A stretch of 64,000 nucleotides of DNA from CAYMDP01 sp964389375 (GTDB lineage Bacteria > Bdellovibrionota > Bdellovibrionia > Bdellovibrionales > UBA1609): assembly GCA_964389375.1 (NCBI GenBank), contig CAYMDP010000005.1, positions 31,169 through 95,168 of the forward strand, written 5' to 3'. The translations under genes were made by a program, and so were the position numbers. Under the pieces are notes generated by a model. That model was not told the DNA's origin. It worked only from the letters and a program-made list of their open reading frames with translations, and searched no databases. Within the stretch, counting starts at the first letter, position 1; the number at the start of each line of letters is the position of its first letter. Shown piece by piece: positions 50,115 through 58,978 of the stretch.

Positions 50115-50900
50115 ATGGGAAATGTTCGAGGTATTGTAAAGTTAAAAGGTTCAAATGAGGTCGTCTTCGACTATCATCCAAAAGAATTTCCAATTTCCCC
50201 GGGAAAATCGGCCAACCAATTCGTCTCTCAACAGGACTTCAAAAAAACGGACTTTAAAATTAGTGAGCTTGTGGCAAAACAAGCAGGAATTCAAGAGCTC
50301 GAAAGACGCTCTTTGGATAACCGAGTTGAACAGCTGGCCCTAGAGCAAATGAAGGCCGTTGAAGAGCGTGCTTATAAAGAAGCCTACGAGTTAGGTCAGA
50401 TTGATGGGGCCGAAAAAGCCTTTCAAGAACACAAAGAAGAGTTCACCCAAAGACTAAAAGATCTTGATGTGGTGCTAAAATCTTTTGAGGACCTTAAGGC
50501 CAATCTGATGGTTCAAAATGAAGCTCAGATTGTTAAGTTGTCCTATCAAATTGGAAAAAAAATTGCCCTGACCGAAATTGAAGAAAAGCCAGAGCTGATT
50601 GTCGAGATGCTTAAAAATATCCTCGAGTCCATTCAGACCGACGAGAGAATTTTAGTCAAAGTAGCCGCGGCCGATCTTTCGTTTATCGAAGGGCTTCGCG
50701 AAAAAATGAAGAAAGAGTGGGACGTGCTAAAGCGGGTCAAGGTTGAGGCCGCAGACGATTTGTCTCGCGGAGGCTGTCTTGTCGAAACCAACTATGGTTC
50801 TATTGATGCAAGCTTAGAAGAGCGTCTCGAAAAGGCCTGGGCGATTTTAGCCCCCAAGATTCCAAAAAATAAGGGTCCATCAGATGCTGAGTCCGCTTAA
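50115..50900 (+). CDS. fliH: Flagellar assembly protein FliH (261 aa)
   Basis: Peripheral stalk of the export ATPase complex and FliI regulator. Long helical middle (R-A-Y-K-E-A-Y-E-L-G-Q-I-D-G-A-E-K-A-F) and the C-terminal V-E-A-A-D-D-L-S-R-G-G-C-L-V-E-T motif fit FliH/YscL. Its end overlaps fliI by 17 bp. Confidence 0.9.
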   Translation: MGNVRGIVKLKGSNEVVFDYHPKEFPISPGKSANQFVSQQDFKKTDFKISELVAKQAGIQELERRSLDNRVEQLALEQMKAVEERAYKEAYELGQIDGAEKAFQEHKEEFTQRLKDLDVVLKSFEDLKANLMVQNEAQIVKLSYQIGKKIALTEIEEKPELIVEMLKNILESIQTDERILVKVAAADLSFIEGLREKMKKEWDVLKRVKVEAADDLSRGGCLVETNYGSIDASLEERLEKAWAILAPKIPKNKGPSDAESA

Positions 50901-52203
50901 TTTCGAAAAATATGAACGGGCACTTCAGCTTTCTGGGGTAACGACGGATATCGGCAAAGTAACCCAGGTGACTGGCTTTTTGTTAAAAGGCTATTTGCCG
51001 GGAGCATGTATAGGAAGTCTTTGCGAGATTCACCCCTTAAACCAACTTAAATTCTTGGCTGAAGTGGTGGGTTTTCAAGATAAAAATGTCTTGTTGATGC
51101 CCCTTGGAGAAATGCGCGGGGTTGGTCTTGGATCCAAGATTGTCTTGGTTCGTAATCAAGCGACAATCAATGTGGGCGATGCATTATTGGGACGTGTGAT
51201 CAACGGAATGGGTGAGCCCATTGATGACAAAGGCCCCATAGAAAGTTTTGAAGAGGTCAGCCTTTACGGTGAAAGTACAAATCCTTTACACCGTCCGCCT
51301 ATTTCGGACTCTTTAAGTTTAGGTGTAAAGTCCATCGATGGTCTTTTAACTCTCGGAAAAGGGCAGCGAGTCGGTGTTATGGCAGGCTCTGGAGTCGGAA
51401 AATCCGTCTTAATGGCCATGATGGCTCGAGCGACTGAGGCAGATGTGAACGTGATTGCTCTGGTGGGGGAGCGAGGCCGCGAAGTTAGAGAATTTATTGA
51501 ACACACCCTGGGCCGAGAAGGTCTTCGAAAATCTATTGTCATCGTCGCAACTTCTGATCAAAGTCCGCTGTTAAGAATGCGAGCGGCTTTTGTGGCGGCG
51601 ACTGTTTCGGAATACTTTAGTCGCAAGGGTAAAGATGTTTTGATGATGATGGATTCAGTGACACGCTTTGCAATGGCACAAAGAGAAATTGGACTTAATA
51701 TTGGCGAGCCGCCAGCTTCGAAAGGCTACACCCCAAGTGTATTTTCCATTCTTCCTAAACTTTTAGAGCGAGCTGGCACCTTTGACGGACAAGGAAGCAT
51801 TACCGGACTTTTTACGGTTCTTGTCGAAGGGGATTCGATGGACGATCCGATCGGAGATGCGGTTCGATCGATCGTGGATGGACATATTGTCTTGGATCGC
51901 CGTCTTGCTCAGCGGGGACAGTTCCCAGCGGTAGACGTCCTACAAAGCACAAGCCGAGTCATGAGAAATGTTGTTTCGCCTGAGCATATGATGGCGGCGA
52001 ACATGATCCGCGAAAATCTTGCGGTTTATAACGAAGCCGAGGATCTGATTAATATTGGAGCCTATAAGCAAGGATCAAACGCAAAAATTGACCGAGCGAT
52101 TCGAATGAACGAAGGCATTATTCAGTTTTTAAAACAAGATTATATGAATGGATCAAGTATTTCCGAGACCATTACGGCCTTGGCAAAATTGATCTCGAGT
52201 TAG
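50884..52203 (+). CDS. fliI: Flagellar export ATPase FliI (439 aa)
   Basis: Powers flagellar type III export. Walker A A-G-S-G-V-G-K-S, G-E-R-G-R-E-V-R-E-F-I, and D-S-V-T-R-F-A-M-A-Q-R-E-I; the G-E-P-P-A-S-K-G-Y-T-P-S-V-F block is diagnostic for FliI-type ATPases. Normal length. Overlaps fliH. Confidence 0.98.
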   Translation: MLSPLNFEKYERALQLSGVTTDIGKVTQVTGFLLKGYLPGACIGSLCEIHPLNQLKFLAEVVGFQDKNVLLMPLGEMRGVGLGSKIVLVRNQATINVGDALLGRVINGMGEPIDDKGPIESFEEVSLYGESTNPLHRPPISDSLSLGVKSIDGLLTLGKGQRVGVMAGSGVGKSVLMAMMARATEADVNVIALVGERGREVREFIEHTLGREGLRKSIVIVATSDQSPLLRMRAAFVAATVSEYFSRKGKDVLMMMDSVTRFAMAQREIGLNIGEPPASKGYTPSVFSILPKLLERAGTFDGQGSITGLFTVLVEGDSMDDPIGDAVRSIVDGHIVLDRRLAQRGQFPAVDVLQSTSRVMRNVVSPEHMMAANMIRENLAVYNEAEDLINIGAYKQGSNAKIDRAIRMNEGIIQFLKQDYMNGSSISETITALAKLISS

Positions 52204-52219
52204 TTAAAGGAAGGCGAGA

Positions 52220-52675
52220 TTGGGTAGAGGATTTCGGTTTGGATTAGAGCCAGTGCTGAAGCAGCGAAAACGAGTTGAGGATGTCGCTCAAACGGAATTT
52301 GCTATGGCCCAAGCGGAACTGAATCAATGTCTTAAGAAGATTGATCAGATGTATGAAGAAATTGATAGGGCTAGAGAGAACATTGTGAGGGAACAAAAAT
52401 CGAAAGAGGCCCTCGCTTTAGAACGAATTCGACAGGCCGAAAAATTTATTTTAGGCCAACAGCTTCTCATCGAGCGGGAGCGACTGCGGGCCCGAGACCT
52501 TATGCAAAAAGCCGAGGATAAGCAGCAGATTTTGATTGAGGCCTCAAAAGAGCGCAAGGCCTTAGGGCGACTGAAAGAAAAAAGACAAGTCGAACATAAA
52601 AAAGAACTCGATTTATTAGATGAAAAGAATACGGACGAGCTAGTGACGATGAGATTTAAGAGGAGAACGAGCTAA
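52220..52675 (+). CDS. fliJ: Flagellar export chaperone FliJ (151 aa)
   Basis: Short all-helical protein, first residues R-F-G-L-E-P-V-L-K-Q-R-K-R-V-E-D-V-A. This matches FliJ, the coiled-coil stalk of the FliI ring. TTG start with AAAGGAAGG before it, 17 bp after fliI; its stop overlaps the next gene by one base. Confidence 0.85.
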   Translation: MGRGFRFGLEPVLKQRKRVEDVAQTEFAMAQAELNQCLKKIDQMYEEIDRARENIVREQKSKEALALERIRQAEKFILGQQLLIERERLRARDLMQKAEDKQQILIEASKERKALGRLKEKRQVEHKKELDLLDEKNTDELVTMRFKRRTS

Positions 52676-53517
52676 TGAGCCAAGGCTATGATGCTTTTTT
52701 TAAGAAAGCCAAGATGAATACGGGTAAATCTGAAGCGGTCCAGCCCAATCGCCTTAAGCGAAAGAACCTTAAGGAATCCGCCGTCACAGAAGCTGAGCTT
52801 CGCAAAGCCTTTCGGTTAAAGCCAGAGCCTGCGGCAAAAAGTTCTAAAAAAAGCAAAGGGGGCTCAAAAGCAGATCTACCCGTGGCTGCTTTTTTATGTC
52901 TGGGAATCATCGTCTCGACCTTTGGTTGGTATATTATGGAGCCAGAATCCTTTTGGTCTATTGTTGACCGTGTCGAAATTCAAGTGATGGGTCAGGCCTC
53001 AGCTCAGGCTGGCGCTGCTGCGGCAAATCCTGCCCAGACAAAAGAAACAAGTGAGGAAAAAAGTGCAGCGGCAGCCCGAGCTCAAACTGCTGGGACAGAA
53101 TCAAAACCAGGTAACTGGACCGCAGAAGACATTAGTTATTTCGGCAAGTTAAATGAAAGAAAACAGCAACTCGACCTGCGTGAACAAGAACTGAACGTGT
53201 TGGAAGAGGAATTGCACAAGCAGAAGGCTGAGCTAGAAAGTCGGATCAAAGAACTTAATGGAGTTCGGGATCAAATCGCAGGACTTTTAAAGACTCGCGT
53301 GGATATGGACCAAGAAAGGGTGGATCGTTTAGTGGAACTTTACTCGAGCATGAAACCAAAACAAGCCTCAGAGATTCTTGGAAGTCTGAATGAAGACCTT
53401 GCTGTAGAGATTTTAGGAAAGATGAAGAAAAAGAACGCTGCAGAGATTATGAATTTGCTGGCGCCGGCGAAAGCTCAGGCCCTATCAGAAATGTTTGCAG
53501 GCTATCAACAAAAGTAG
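52675..53517 (+). CDS. MotE/MgtE-N-like flagellar protein (280 aa)
   Basis: One membrane helix (V-A-A-F-L-C-L-G-I-I-V-S-T-F-G-W-Y-I-M, residues about 67-85), a coiled coil, then a C-terminal domain E-L-Y-S-S-M-K-P-K-Q-A-S-E-I-L and V-E-I-L-G-K-M-K-K-K-N-A-A-E-I. This matches the MgtE N-terminal-like domain of MotE proteins, which stabilise MotC/MotB stators in some alphaproteobacteria. The fliJ-then-fliK position fits. A stator-related role is inference. Confidence 0.8.
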   Translation: MSQGYDAFFKKAKMNTGKSEAVQPNRLKRKNLKESAVTEAELRKAFRLKPEPAAKSSKKSKGGSKADLPVAAFLCLGIIVSTFGWYIMEPESFWSIVDRVEIQVMGQASAQAGAAAANPAQTKETSEEKSAAAARAQTAGTESKPGNWTAEDISYFGKLNERKQQLDLREQELNVLEEELHKQKAELESRIKELNGVRDQIAGLLKTRVDMDQERVDRLVELYSSMKPKQASEILGSLNEDLAVEILGKMKKKNAAEIMNLLAPAKAQALSEMFAGYQQK

Positions 53518-53526
53518 GAAGACAGA

Positions 53527-55371
53527 GTGAATATCTTAGGGGCAACATCAGGTTTGAATGCAAGTTTAGGGGGCAGCAGTCCTCTAGCAAGCAATTCAAA
53601 TTCAAAGCCTGATCAAAAAAATGCCTTCTCTGAATCCTTAGGCCAAAGCGCTGGACAAAGTCCAGCCCCCAAGACAGATAAAAAGCCAGCACAGAACCAA
53701 GAGCTATCGGCAAGTTCTGTAAGATCACCTCTTCCATCAAAGCCAGGCCCTCAGGGAACACAGGTTAAATCGGAAGAGCCTCAAGCTCCTGTTCAAAACA
53801 AAGCTCAGTTTTATGGTCCCGAAACTTCTCAGGCGGGACCGAGTGAAAGTGAATTAGAAAAAAGTATGACGCTTCATCATTTTATGAAGCGAATGCAAGA
53901 CGAACTGGGAATCAAGGTCGAGGATGTTCTTGTCGCCTTTGCAAGTCTTACTGTTTCTGATTTGGCAAAACCTCCGATTCAGAACGTGGACAAGCTGACG
54001 GACGCCCTTCCAATCACTCAAGCACAAGAGCCTCTAGCAAAAAATATCTTTTTAGAGATGATCAATAATTCTGAAGCCAGCCATGTTTCAGAGCAAATGG
54101 GACCAGCCGGTCAGCAGTTGTCTTTACAGTTATTAAGCAAACAAGATGCGCAAAAAGCAGCATTACGGTCCTCTTTGGATCAAATGCAAAAAGATTTTTT
54201 CCTTGATCCCAAATCCATGAAGCCGCTTTCTGGCGAAGCCTCATTGCAATCACAGACCAATAGCTCAGAATTAGGTCTGTTGAATCCGAAAAATCAAAAG
54301 CTTTCGATTTTAGAGCAGAGCCCGACCAATCAGTTTTTCAAGAATGAAGATATTTTAAGCCAAGGAACTGGGCTTGATAATCCAATGGCTCAGTCCGTGG
54401 AAGAGATCCCTCAGGAATACCTTTCTGTTCAAGATCTAGGCCTTGAAGCACAAACTGAATCCGAAGACGATTCGGCCTCAATCTTTCCTAGTAAAATCTT
54501 AGGGGCAGCCACAGCTGGAGCTCTTGCAACTGCGGCGACCGCAAAGGCCTCTAAACCGGCTTCAAGTTCGAAGCTTGATGGGCAAATTGAGACCTCAATT
54601 CCTTCCGAAAGTCCCGAGCTTCAAGGGGAAAGCGACCCATTTAAGGCATTAGCGGAAAGTCTAAAAAAGCAAGGTGAGTCGGCGGATTCAAATCTTCAGA
54701 AACAAAACCAAGCGCAATCGCCAGAACTAAGTATGGATGCAGAAATTGAGCCTTTTTCTGCTGAAGTTGCGACTGAAACCACTTACGCAGCTAGCCCCGC
54801 CCTTGTCGGCAAAAATGAAGCGGCCGCAACTTTAGCTACCCCCATGTTTGCTCAAGGACTTGCAAGTCCTGCTGATCAAGAGGCCAATGTAAAAGAAGTC
54901 GCTGAAAAGACCCAACTCTTGATAGAAAAAGGCGGCGGTCAAATGAAGGTCACACTTCGTCCTGACGGGATGGGTGAATTGACTATGAAGGTTGCTGTTA
55001 AAAACGGACAAGTTGCCGTTGAGATGGTCACCGAGACAAACGAGGCTAAAAGATTTTTAGAAAAAGGCCTTAGTGATTTAAGATCTAGCTTGATGAGTCA
55101 CAAGTTGGAAGTCGAGCACATCAAAGTCGACACAGCCAGTGATATTTCAAAACAAATGGATCAAAAGCAAGACGAGTCAAGTCGTCAAGCCGCGCACCAA
55201 TTTATGGAGCAATTTAGACAAGACAATCAGGCCTGGAGAAGAAACTTTTTCGACCTTCCAGGGGCCCGTGGTTATAAATCTCAAACCAAAGATGAAGCTG
55301 ACAACGCCATCCTTGCCGCTCAGTCCAACCGGGGCTCGGGCGATCGCAAGAGATTGGACTTGGTCGCATAG
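53527..55371 (+). CDS. fliK: Flagellar hook-length control protein FliK (614 aa)
   Basis: Long, mostly disordered N-terminal part (rich in S, A, Q, P) and a conserved C-terminal domain: M-K-V-T-L-R-P-D-G-M-G-E-L-T-M-K-V-A-V and F-L-E-K-G-L-S-D-L-R-S-S-L. The latter is the FliK switch domain. GTG start. Sets hook length and export specificity. Middle poorly conserved, as usual. Confidence 0.9.
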   Translation: MNILGATSGLNASLGGSSPLASNSNSKPDQKNAFSESLGQSAGQSPAPKTDKKPAQNQELSASSVRSPLPSKPGPQGTQVKSEEPQAPVQNKAQFYGPETSQAGPSESELEKSMTLHHFMKRMQDELGIKVEDVLVAFASLTVSDLAKPPIQNVDKLTDALPITQAQEPLAKNIFLEMINNSEASHVSEQMGPAGQQLSLQLLSKQDAQKAALRSSLDQMQKDFFLDPKSMKPLSGEASLQSQTNSSELGLLNPKNQKLSILEQSPTNQFFKNEDILSQGTGLDNPMAQSVEEIPQEYLSVQDLGLEAQTESEDDSASIFPSKILGAATAGALATAATAKASKPASSSKLDGQIETSIPSESPELQGESDPFKALAESLKKQGESADSNLQKQNQAQSPELSMDAEIEPFSAEVATETTYAASPALVGKNEAAATLATPMFAQGLASPADQEANVKEVAEKTQLLIEKGGGQMKVTLRPDGMGELTMKVAVKNGQVAVEMVTETNEAKRFLEKGLSDLRSSLMSHKLEVEHIKVDTASDISKQMDQKQDESSRQAAHQFMEQFRQDNQAWRRNFFDLPGARGYKSQTKDEADNAILAAQSNRGSGDRKRLDLVA

Positions 55372-55380
55372 TGAGGGAAT

Positions 55381-56409
55381 GTGTTAGGAGTTAAAACCGG
55401 AACTCAAACTTGGTCCACGGCTGAACAAAGAACGGATTTTAAATCCGATGGCACTCGCAGTCTGAGTGCTTCAGATGTTCAAAAACATTTCGGCGGTGAA
55501 GAAAACGTCGGAGATGTTTTAAATCGGATTACTGATCCGAACTGGGTCGATCCGGCGAAGAAAATGAGAACCGCTGGAGATTCCAGCATGGATAAAGATG
55601 CCTTTATGGGTCTATTGCTGGCTCAAATGAAAAATCAAGATCCGACGAACCCCTTAAAAAGTCATGAGATGGCGGCTCAGCTTGCCCAATTTACTTCGCT
55701 CGAGAAATTAACTAATATCAGTGATTCAATCGATGGTTTGGCTAAAGCTCAACAGCCCGCTCATAATTTTGGTGCATTAGGATTAATTGGTAAGGCCGTC
55801 TCTGGAGACTCTTCAAAGATTTCTCGAACCGATCTTTCAGAAATTCATGATGTGAAATTTAGAATGGCCAATGACGCAAATTTTGCCAAGGTGACAATTA
55901 AAGACGAAACCGGCGAAGTCGTTCGAGTTCTAGAGGCTCGAACACTAAAAAGCGGCGACAACGAGATCAGCTGGAATGGTTTAAAAGAAGACGGCACTAA
56001 GGCCAATCCGGGTCAATATGTCGCCAGCATCGAAGCGACTGGATCGAATGGGACTAAAGTTCATGCCGAGACAAAGTTCGAAGGTGTGATCTCTGGAGTC
56101 AACTTCACTCCTCATGGTCCAATCTTAATGATCGGAAAACAATCGGTCCCATTAAGTGATATTAAAGAAATTATTGATCCTCGCTTAGTTCAACAACAAA
56201 AAGTCGAAAGACTGGAAGTGAATAATCAAGTAGCTCCGGGACAGACGGGACCGGCTCAAGTGACGCCGGCTCAAGCCGCGGCACTGACTCCCGTAGTGAA
56301 GCCTGAATCTGGAAAAGCTGAAGTCGGTGCAAGTAATATTGAGCAAGTTGGCTTAAGCCGAGATATGATGAATCAGTTGAAGAAAAACGGAGTTGAAGCA
56401 GGTATATGA
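55381..56409 (+). CDS. flgD: Flagellar hook assembly (capping) protein FlgD (342 aa)
   Basis: Hook cap. M-D-K-D-A-F-M-G-L-L-L-A-Q-M-K-N-Q-D-P-T then E-M-A-A-Q-L-A-Q-F-T-S-L-E-K is the standard FlgD start; a Tudor/FnIII-type C-terminal half follows (V-R-V-L-E-A-R-T-L-K-S-G-D-N-E-I-S-W-N-G). GTG start. Stop overlaps the next ATG by 4 bp. Confidence 0.93.
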   Translation: MLGVKTGTQTWSTAEQRTDFKSDGTRSLSASDVQKHFGGEENVGDVLNRITDPNWVDPAKKMRTAGDSSMDKDAFMGLLLAQMKNQDPTNPLKSHEMAAQLAQFTSLEKLTNISDSIDGLAKAQQPAHNFGALGLIGKAVSGDSSKISRTDLSEIHDVKFRMANDANFAKVTIKDETGEVVRVLEARTLKSGDNEISWNGLKEDGTKANPGQYVASIEATGSNGTKVHAETKFEGVISGVNFTPHGPILMIGKQSVPLSDIKEIIDPRLVQQQKVERLEVNNQVAPGQTGPAQVTPAQAAALTPVVKPESGKAEVGASNIEQVGLSRDMMNQLKKNGVEAGI

Positions 56410-56831
56410 TCGACAGCAAGCTAAACAGTTTAAACCCGCGCATTGGTTCTCTGGATTCAAATCCAGATCGAACGCGAGCGGATCGTCCTGAGGGTAAGCT
56501 TGGCGAGGAATTCTCGTCGGCTTTAAAAAACCTTCAGACCGAAAAAACTGCAAAAGCTAATGTTGAAGCCTTAGCGCCAAGCCTGAAGCTTTCGAATCAT
56601 GCTCTTGAGCGCGTGCAGAGTCGTGGGATTAAGATGACTCCAGATTTGATGACACGAATGGAAGCCGCAGTGAAGACCGCTGAAGGCAAAGGTGCAAAAG
56701 AGATGCTGGTGCTGGGAGATGAAGCGGCTTTTATCGTAAGTGTAAAGAATAAGACAATCGTAACGGCAATGGACAAAGCTTCGATGAAGGAGAATGTTTT
56801 TACGAATATCGATAGTACGGTGATGATTTAA
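56406..56831 (+). CDS. Flagellar operon protein, TIGR02530-like (141 aa)
   Basis: The C-terminal half L-S-N-H-A-L-E-R-V-Q-S-R-G-I-K-M-T-P and V-S-V-K-N-K-T-I-V-T-A-M-D-K is the pattern of the TIGR02530 flagellar operon family, often between flgD and flgE. Function not known. Overlaps flgD by 4 bp. Ends 22 bp before hairpin B3. Confidence 0.85.
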   Translation: MIDSKLNSLNPRIGSLDSNPDRTRADRPEGKLGEEFSSALKNLQTEKTAKANVEALAPSLKLSNHALERVQSRGIKMTPDLMTRMEAAVKTAEGKGAKEMLVLGDEAAFIVSVKNKTIVTAMDKASMKENVFTNIDSTVMI

Positions 56832-56852
56832 GCCGTAGGCGGTTTAAGTCAC

Positions 56853-56942
56853 AAGTGGTTTGAGTGGCTTCTCGCCCCTAAGGGTCTAGGATGGACTGGA
56901 GTGGGGGCAGGATGCTCGAGCGAGAAGCAACTCAAGCAACTT
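56853..56942 (+). repeat. Imperfect family-B-like hairpin, copy B3
   Basis: Arms 56853-56875 and 56920-56942 pair over 23 bp with three mismatches. The 44-base core contains GGTCTAGGATGGACT, related to the GGTCCAGGATGGACC piece of B1/B2. Core relation is weaker than between B1 and B2. It separates the flgD block from flgE. Confidence 0.6.
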
Positions 56943-57022
56943 ATATAAAAAAGGCCGAAAGCCTAATTTTGAGAGTGGTTTGAACAATTAAATAGTAGGG
57001 GCTGGACCTCGTAGAGGGGGCC

Positions 57023-57071
57023 CCTCCATCAAATGCTGCCGATTGACTGACGCAGCAGGAAGACATGGAGG
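57023..57071 (+). promoter_or_regulatory. Leader stem-loop that would hide the flgE ribosome binding site
   Basis: CCTCCAT (57023-57029) is complementary to ATGGAGG (57065-57071), which contains the RBS of flgE, 7 bases before its ATG. Inside, TGCTGC (57034-57039) pairs with GCAGCA (57052-57057). The two-part stem would lock the RBS away. Whether it is regulated by temperature, an RNA-binding protein or transcript timing is unknown. Confidence 0.45.
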
Positions 57072-57078
57072 TTTTCTT

Positions 57079-58365
57079 ATGGGCGTACTTTCATCATTAT
57101 ACACCGGTGTATCCGGTTTAGCTGCACAGGGTGAAGCTTTAGGTGTGATTGGCGATAACATCGCGAATTCAAACACTGTGGGTTTCAAAGCCTCTCGTGC
57201 CGAGTTTCAAGACATCGTCTCAAAAAGTCTAAAAGGGATTCTGGGAGGAAACCAGATCGGTCGCGGGGTAAAAATCGGCGCCGTCAATCCGATCTTGATT
57301 CAAGGTAACGTGGATGCCACAGAGAAATCGACAGATCTTGCGATTTCTGGAGATGGTTACTTCACATTACGTGGATCAGATGGAGAGTCCTTCACCAGAG
57401 ATGGATCTTTTCACTTCGACCGTGAAGGTTACCTTGTTACAAACGATAAACAGCGGGTTCAGGGCTTTCAGGCCGATGAGTCCGGAACAATATTAAATAA
57501 AACTGGGGATATTAAGTTTCCAAGAGCTTTGATTCCCGCTCGTGCGACCTCGGCAGTGCGACTAGATCTTAACTTAGATTCTAGAGTGCAAAACGGAAAG
57601 GTTTTTGACCCCAAAAATCCACACGATACTTCGGATTATTCTACAGGTATCGAGGTCTATGACTCTCAAGGTAATAAACATCTTATGACCCTATTCTTTA
57701 ACAAAGATGCGGATCGCTCATGGAGTTACCGTGGAATGGTCGATGGTAAAGAAGTGGTCGGAGGAGTTGAGGGAACACTTTCAGAAGTGTGTGCCGGTAA
57801 AGTGACCTTTACTGTGGATGGAAAGTTAGACACAGAAGCCATGACTAGAACGGCCTTTAACTTTAAGGGTGGAGCTTTACAGAACCAGCAAATCAAAATT
57901 GATTTCGGTGATGCGATCACGACGGACAAAGGCGAAGGCTTAGACGGAAGCAAGCAATACGGTAAAGAGTCGGATCTGATCAGCTGGGGTCAGGATGGAA
58001 GCGCGGCTGGAACCATCAACAACCTGTCATTTAACGATGAGGGGATCTTGACGGCACTTTACAGTAACGGTGAAACTCGGGATTTAGCTCAAGTTGCACT
58101 GTCGAAGTTCGAAAATCCAGAAGCTCTCTTCAAGGTCGGTAACAACCGAATGAAGGAAGCCCGAGATTCAGGAGCACCTGCAGTGGGCGCTCCGGGACGA
58201 GCCGGTCGCGGAAAACTTTTCGCGAAATCTCTTGAGCGATCGACTGTCGATTTAGCTCTAGAATTCGTGAACCTGATCCAAAACCAAAGAGGTTTCCAGG
58301 CCAACGCAAAGACCATCACGACAACGGATGAGTTACTAGCGGAAGTCATCAACCTTAAGAGATAA
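57079..58365 (+). CDS. flgE: Flagellar hook protein FlgE (428 aa)
   Basis: Hook subunit. Starts L-S-S-L-Y-T-G-V-S-G-L-A-A-Q-G-E-A-L-G-V then D-N-I-A-N-S-N-T-V-G-F-K-A; C-terminus E-F-V-N-L-I-Q-N-Q-R-G-F-Q-A-N is the hook/rod hallmark. Start at 57079 follows GGAGG; an upstream in-frame ATG is less likely. Own terminator and leader suggest it may be expressed separately from the flgD group. Confidence 0.95.
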   Translation: MGVLSSLYTGVSGLAAQGEALGVIGDNIANSNTVGFKASRAEFQDIVSKSLKGILGGNQIGRGVKIGAVNPILIQGNVDATEKSTDLAISGDGYFTLRGSDGESFTRDGSFHFDREGYLVTNDKQRVQGFQADESGTILNKTGDIKFPRALIPARATSAVRLDLNLDSRVQNGKVFDPKNPHDTSDYSTGIEVYDSQGNKHLMTLFFNKDADRSWSYRGMVDGKEVVGGVEGTLSEVCAGKVTFTVDGKLDTEAMTRTAFNFKGGALQNQQIKIDFGDAITTDKGEGLDGSKQYGKESDLISWGQDGSAAGTINNLSFNDEGILTALYSNGETRDLAQVALSKFENPEALFKVGNNRMKEARDSGAPAVGAPGRAGRGKLFAKSLERSTVDLALEFVNLIQNQRGFQANAKTITTTDELLAEVINLKR

Positions 58366-58392
58366 TAGTTAGTCTTTAACCTAAAGAACTCG

Positions 58393-58426
58393 AAAGCCGC
58401 CACAACCATGGCGGCTTTTTTCTTTT
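58393..58426 (+). terminator. Rho-independent terminator after flgE
   Basis: AAAGCCGCC / GGCGGCTTT stem (9 bp, 8-base loop) followed by TTTTCTTTT. Clear intrinsic terminator 27 bp after the flgE stop, closing the flagellar run. Confidence 0.93.
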
Positions 58427-58446
58427 AAAAGGAATAATCCTTGGGA

Positions 58447-58581
58447 CTTTTCAGATCCATTGGTTTTATTTTTATAAGTGCTCCGCCTCAGCCGTCGAAC
58501 ATTCTCGGTCCGCCTGCGGCGGCCCTGCGAAACTAGTCTTCGGCGGACACTTATAAAAATAAAACCAATGGATCTGAAAAG
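58447..58581 (+). repeat. Family-A long hairpin element, copy A4
   Basis: Perfect 34-bp arms at 58447-58480 and 58548-58581. Core in plus orientation like A1 and A3, thus along flgE transcription, 82 bp past the flgE stop. It follows an ordinary terminator, so it is not needed for termination here. Arms are unique to this copy. Confidence 0.92.
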
Positions 58582-58768
58582 ATCTTGCGGATTTTCTCAG
58601 GTAAAAAGGGGGCAATTCTGAACTCACCAAAACTTTGTTCGACCGACGAAACTTATTTCGGGAACAACTCGCTCAGTCGACCGTGAATTTGACTCAGCAA
58701 TTTTTGGGTCCCGAATTTTTATTCCTAAGAATTAGGACGACAGTATGCGGAAGTGGACGAACACTTTG

Positions 58769-58934
58769 TTGTCAGAGAATTCGAAGGCATTTAAAATAAG
58801 TGTCCGCCGAAGACTAGTTTCGCAGGGCGGCCCAAATGAAAACCTGGTTATTAAGTTTGATCCTACGGGCCGACCGAGAATGTCCGACGGCTGAGGCGGA
58901 GCACTTTTTTAAATGCCTTCGAATTCTCTGACAA
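58769..58934 (-). repeat. Family-A long hairpin element, copy A5
   Basis: Arms 58769-58802 and 58902-58934 pair with a single indel and read in minus orientation, along pfkA, whose stop is 45 bp away. The apical hairpin is replaced by a longer loop with about 35 unrelated bases inside the GGGCGGCC/GGGCCG arm region. Between A4 and A5 (58582-58768) no gene is seen. Confidence 0.9.
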
Positions 58935-58978
58935 GCTATGGCTGAGGGAACCTTTTGAAAGATTGCCGGAGCTAGGGA

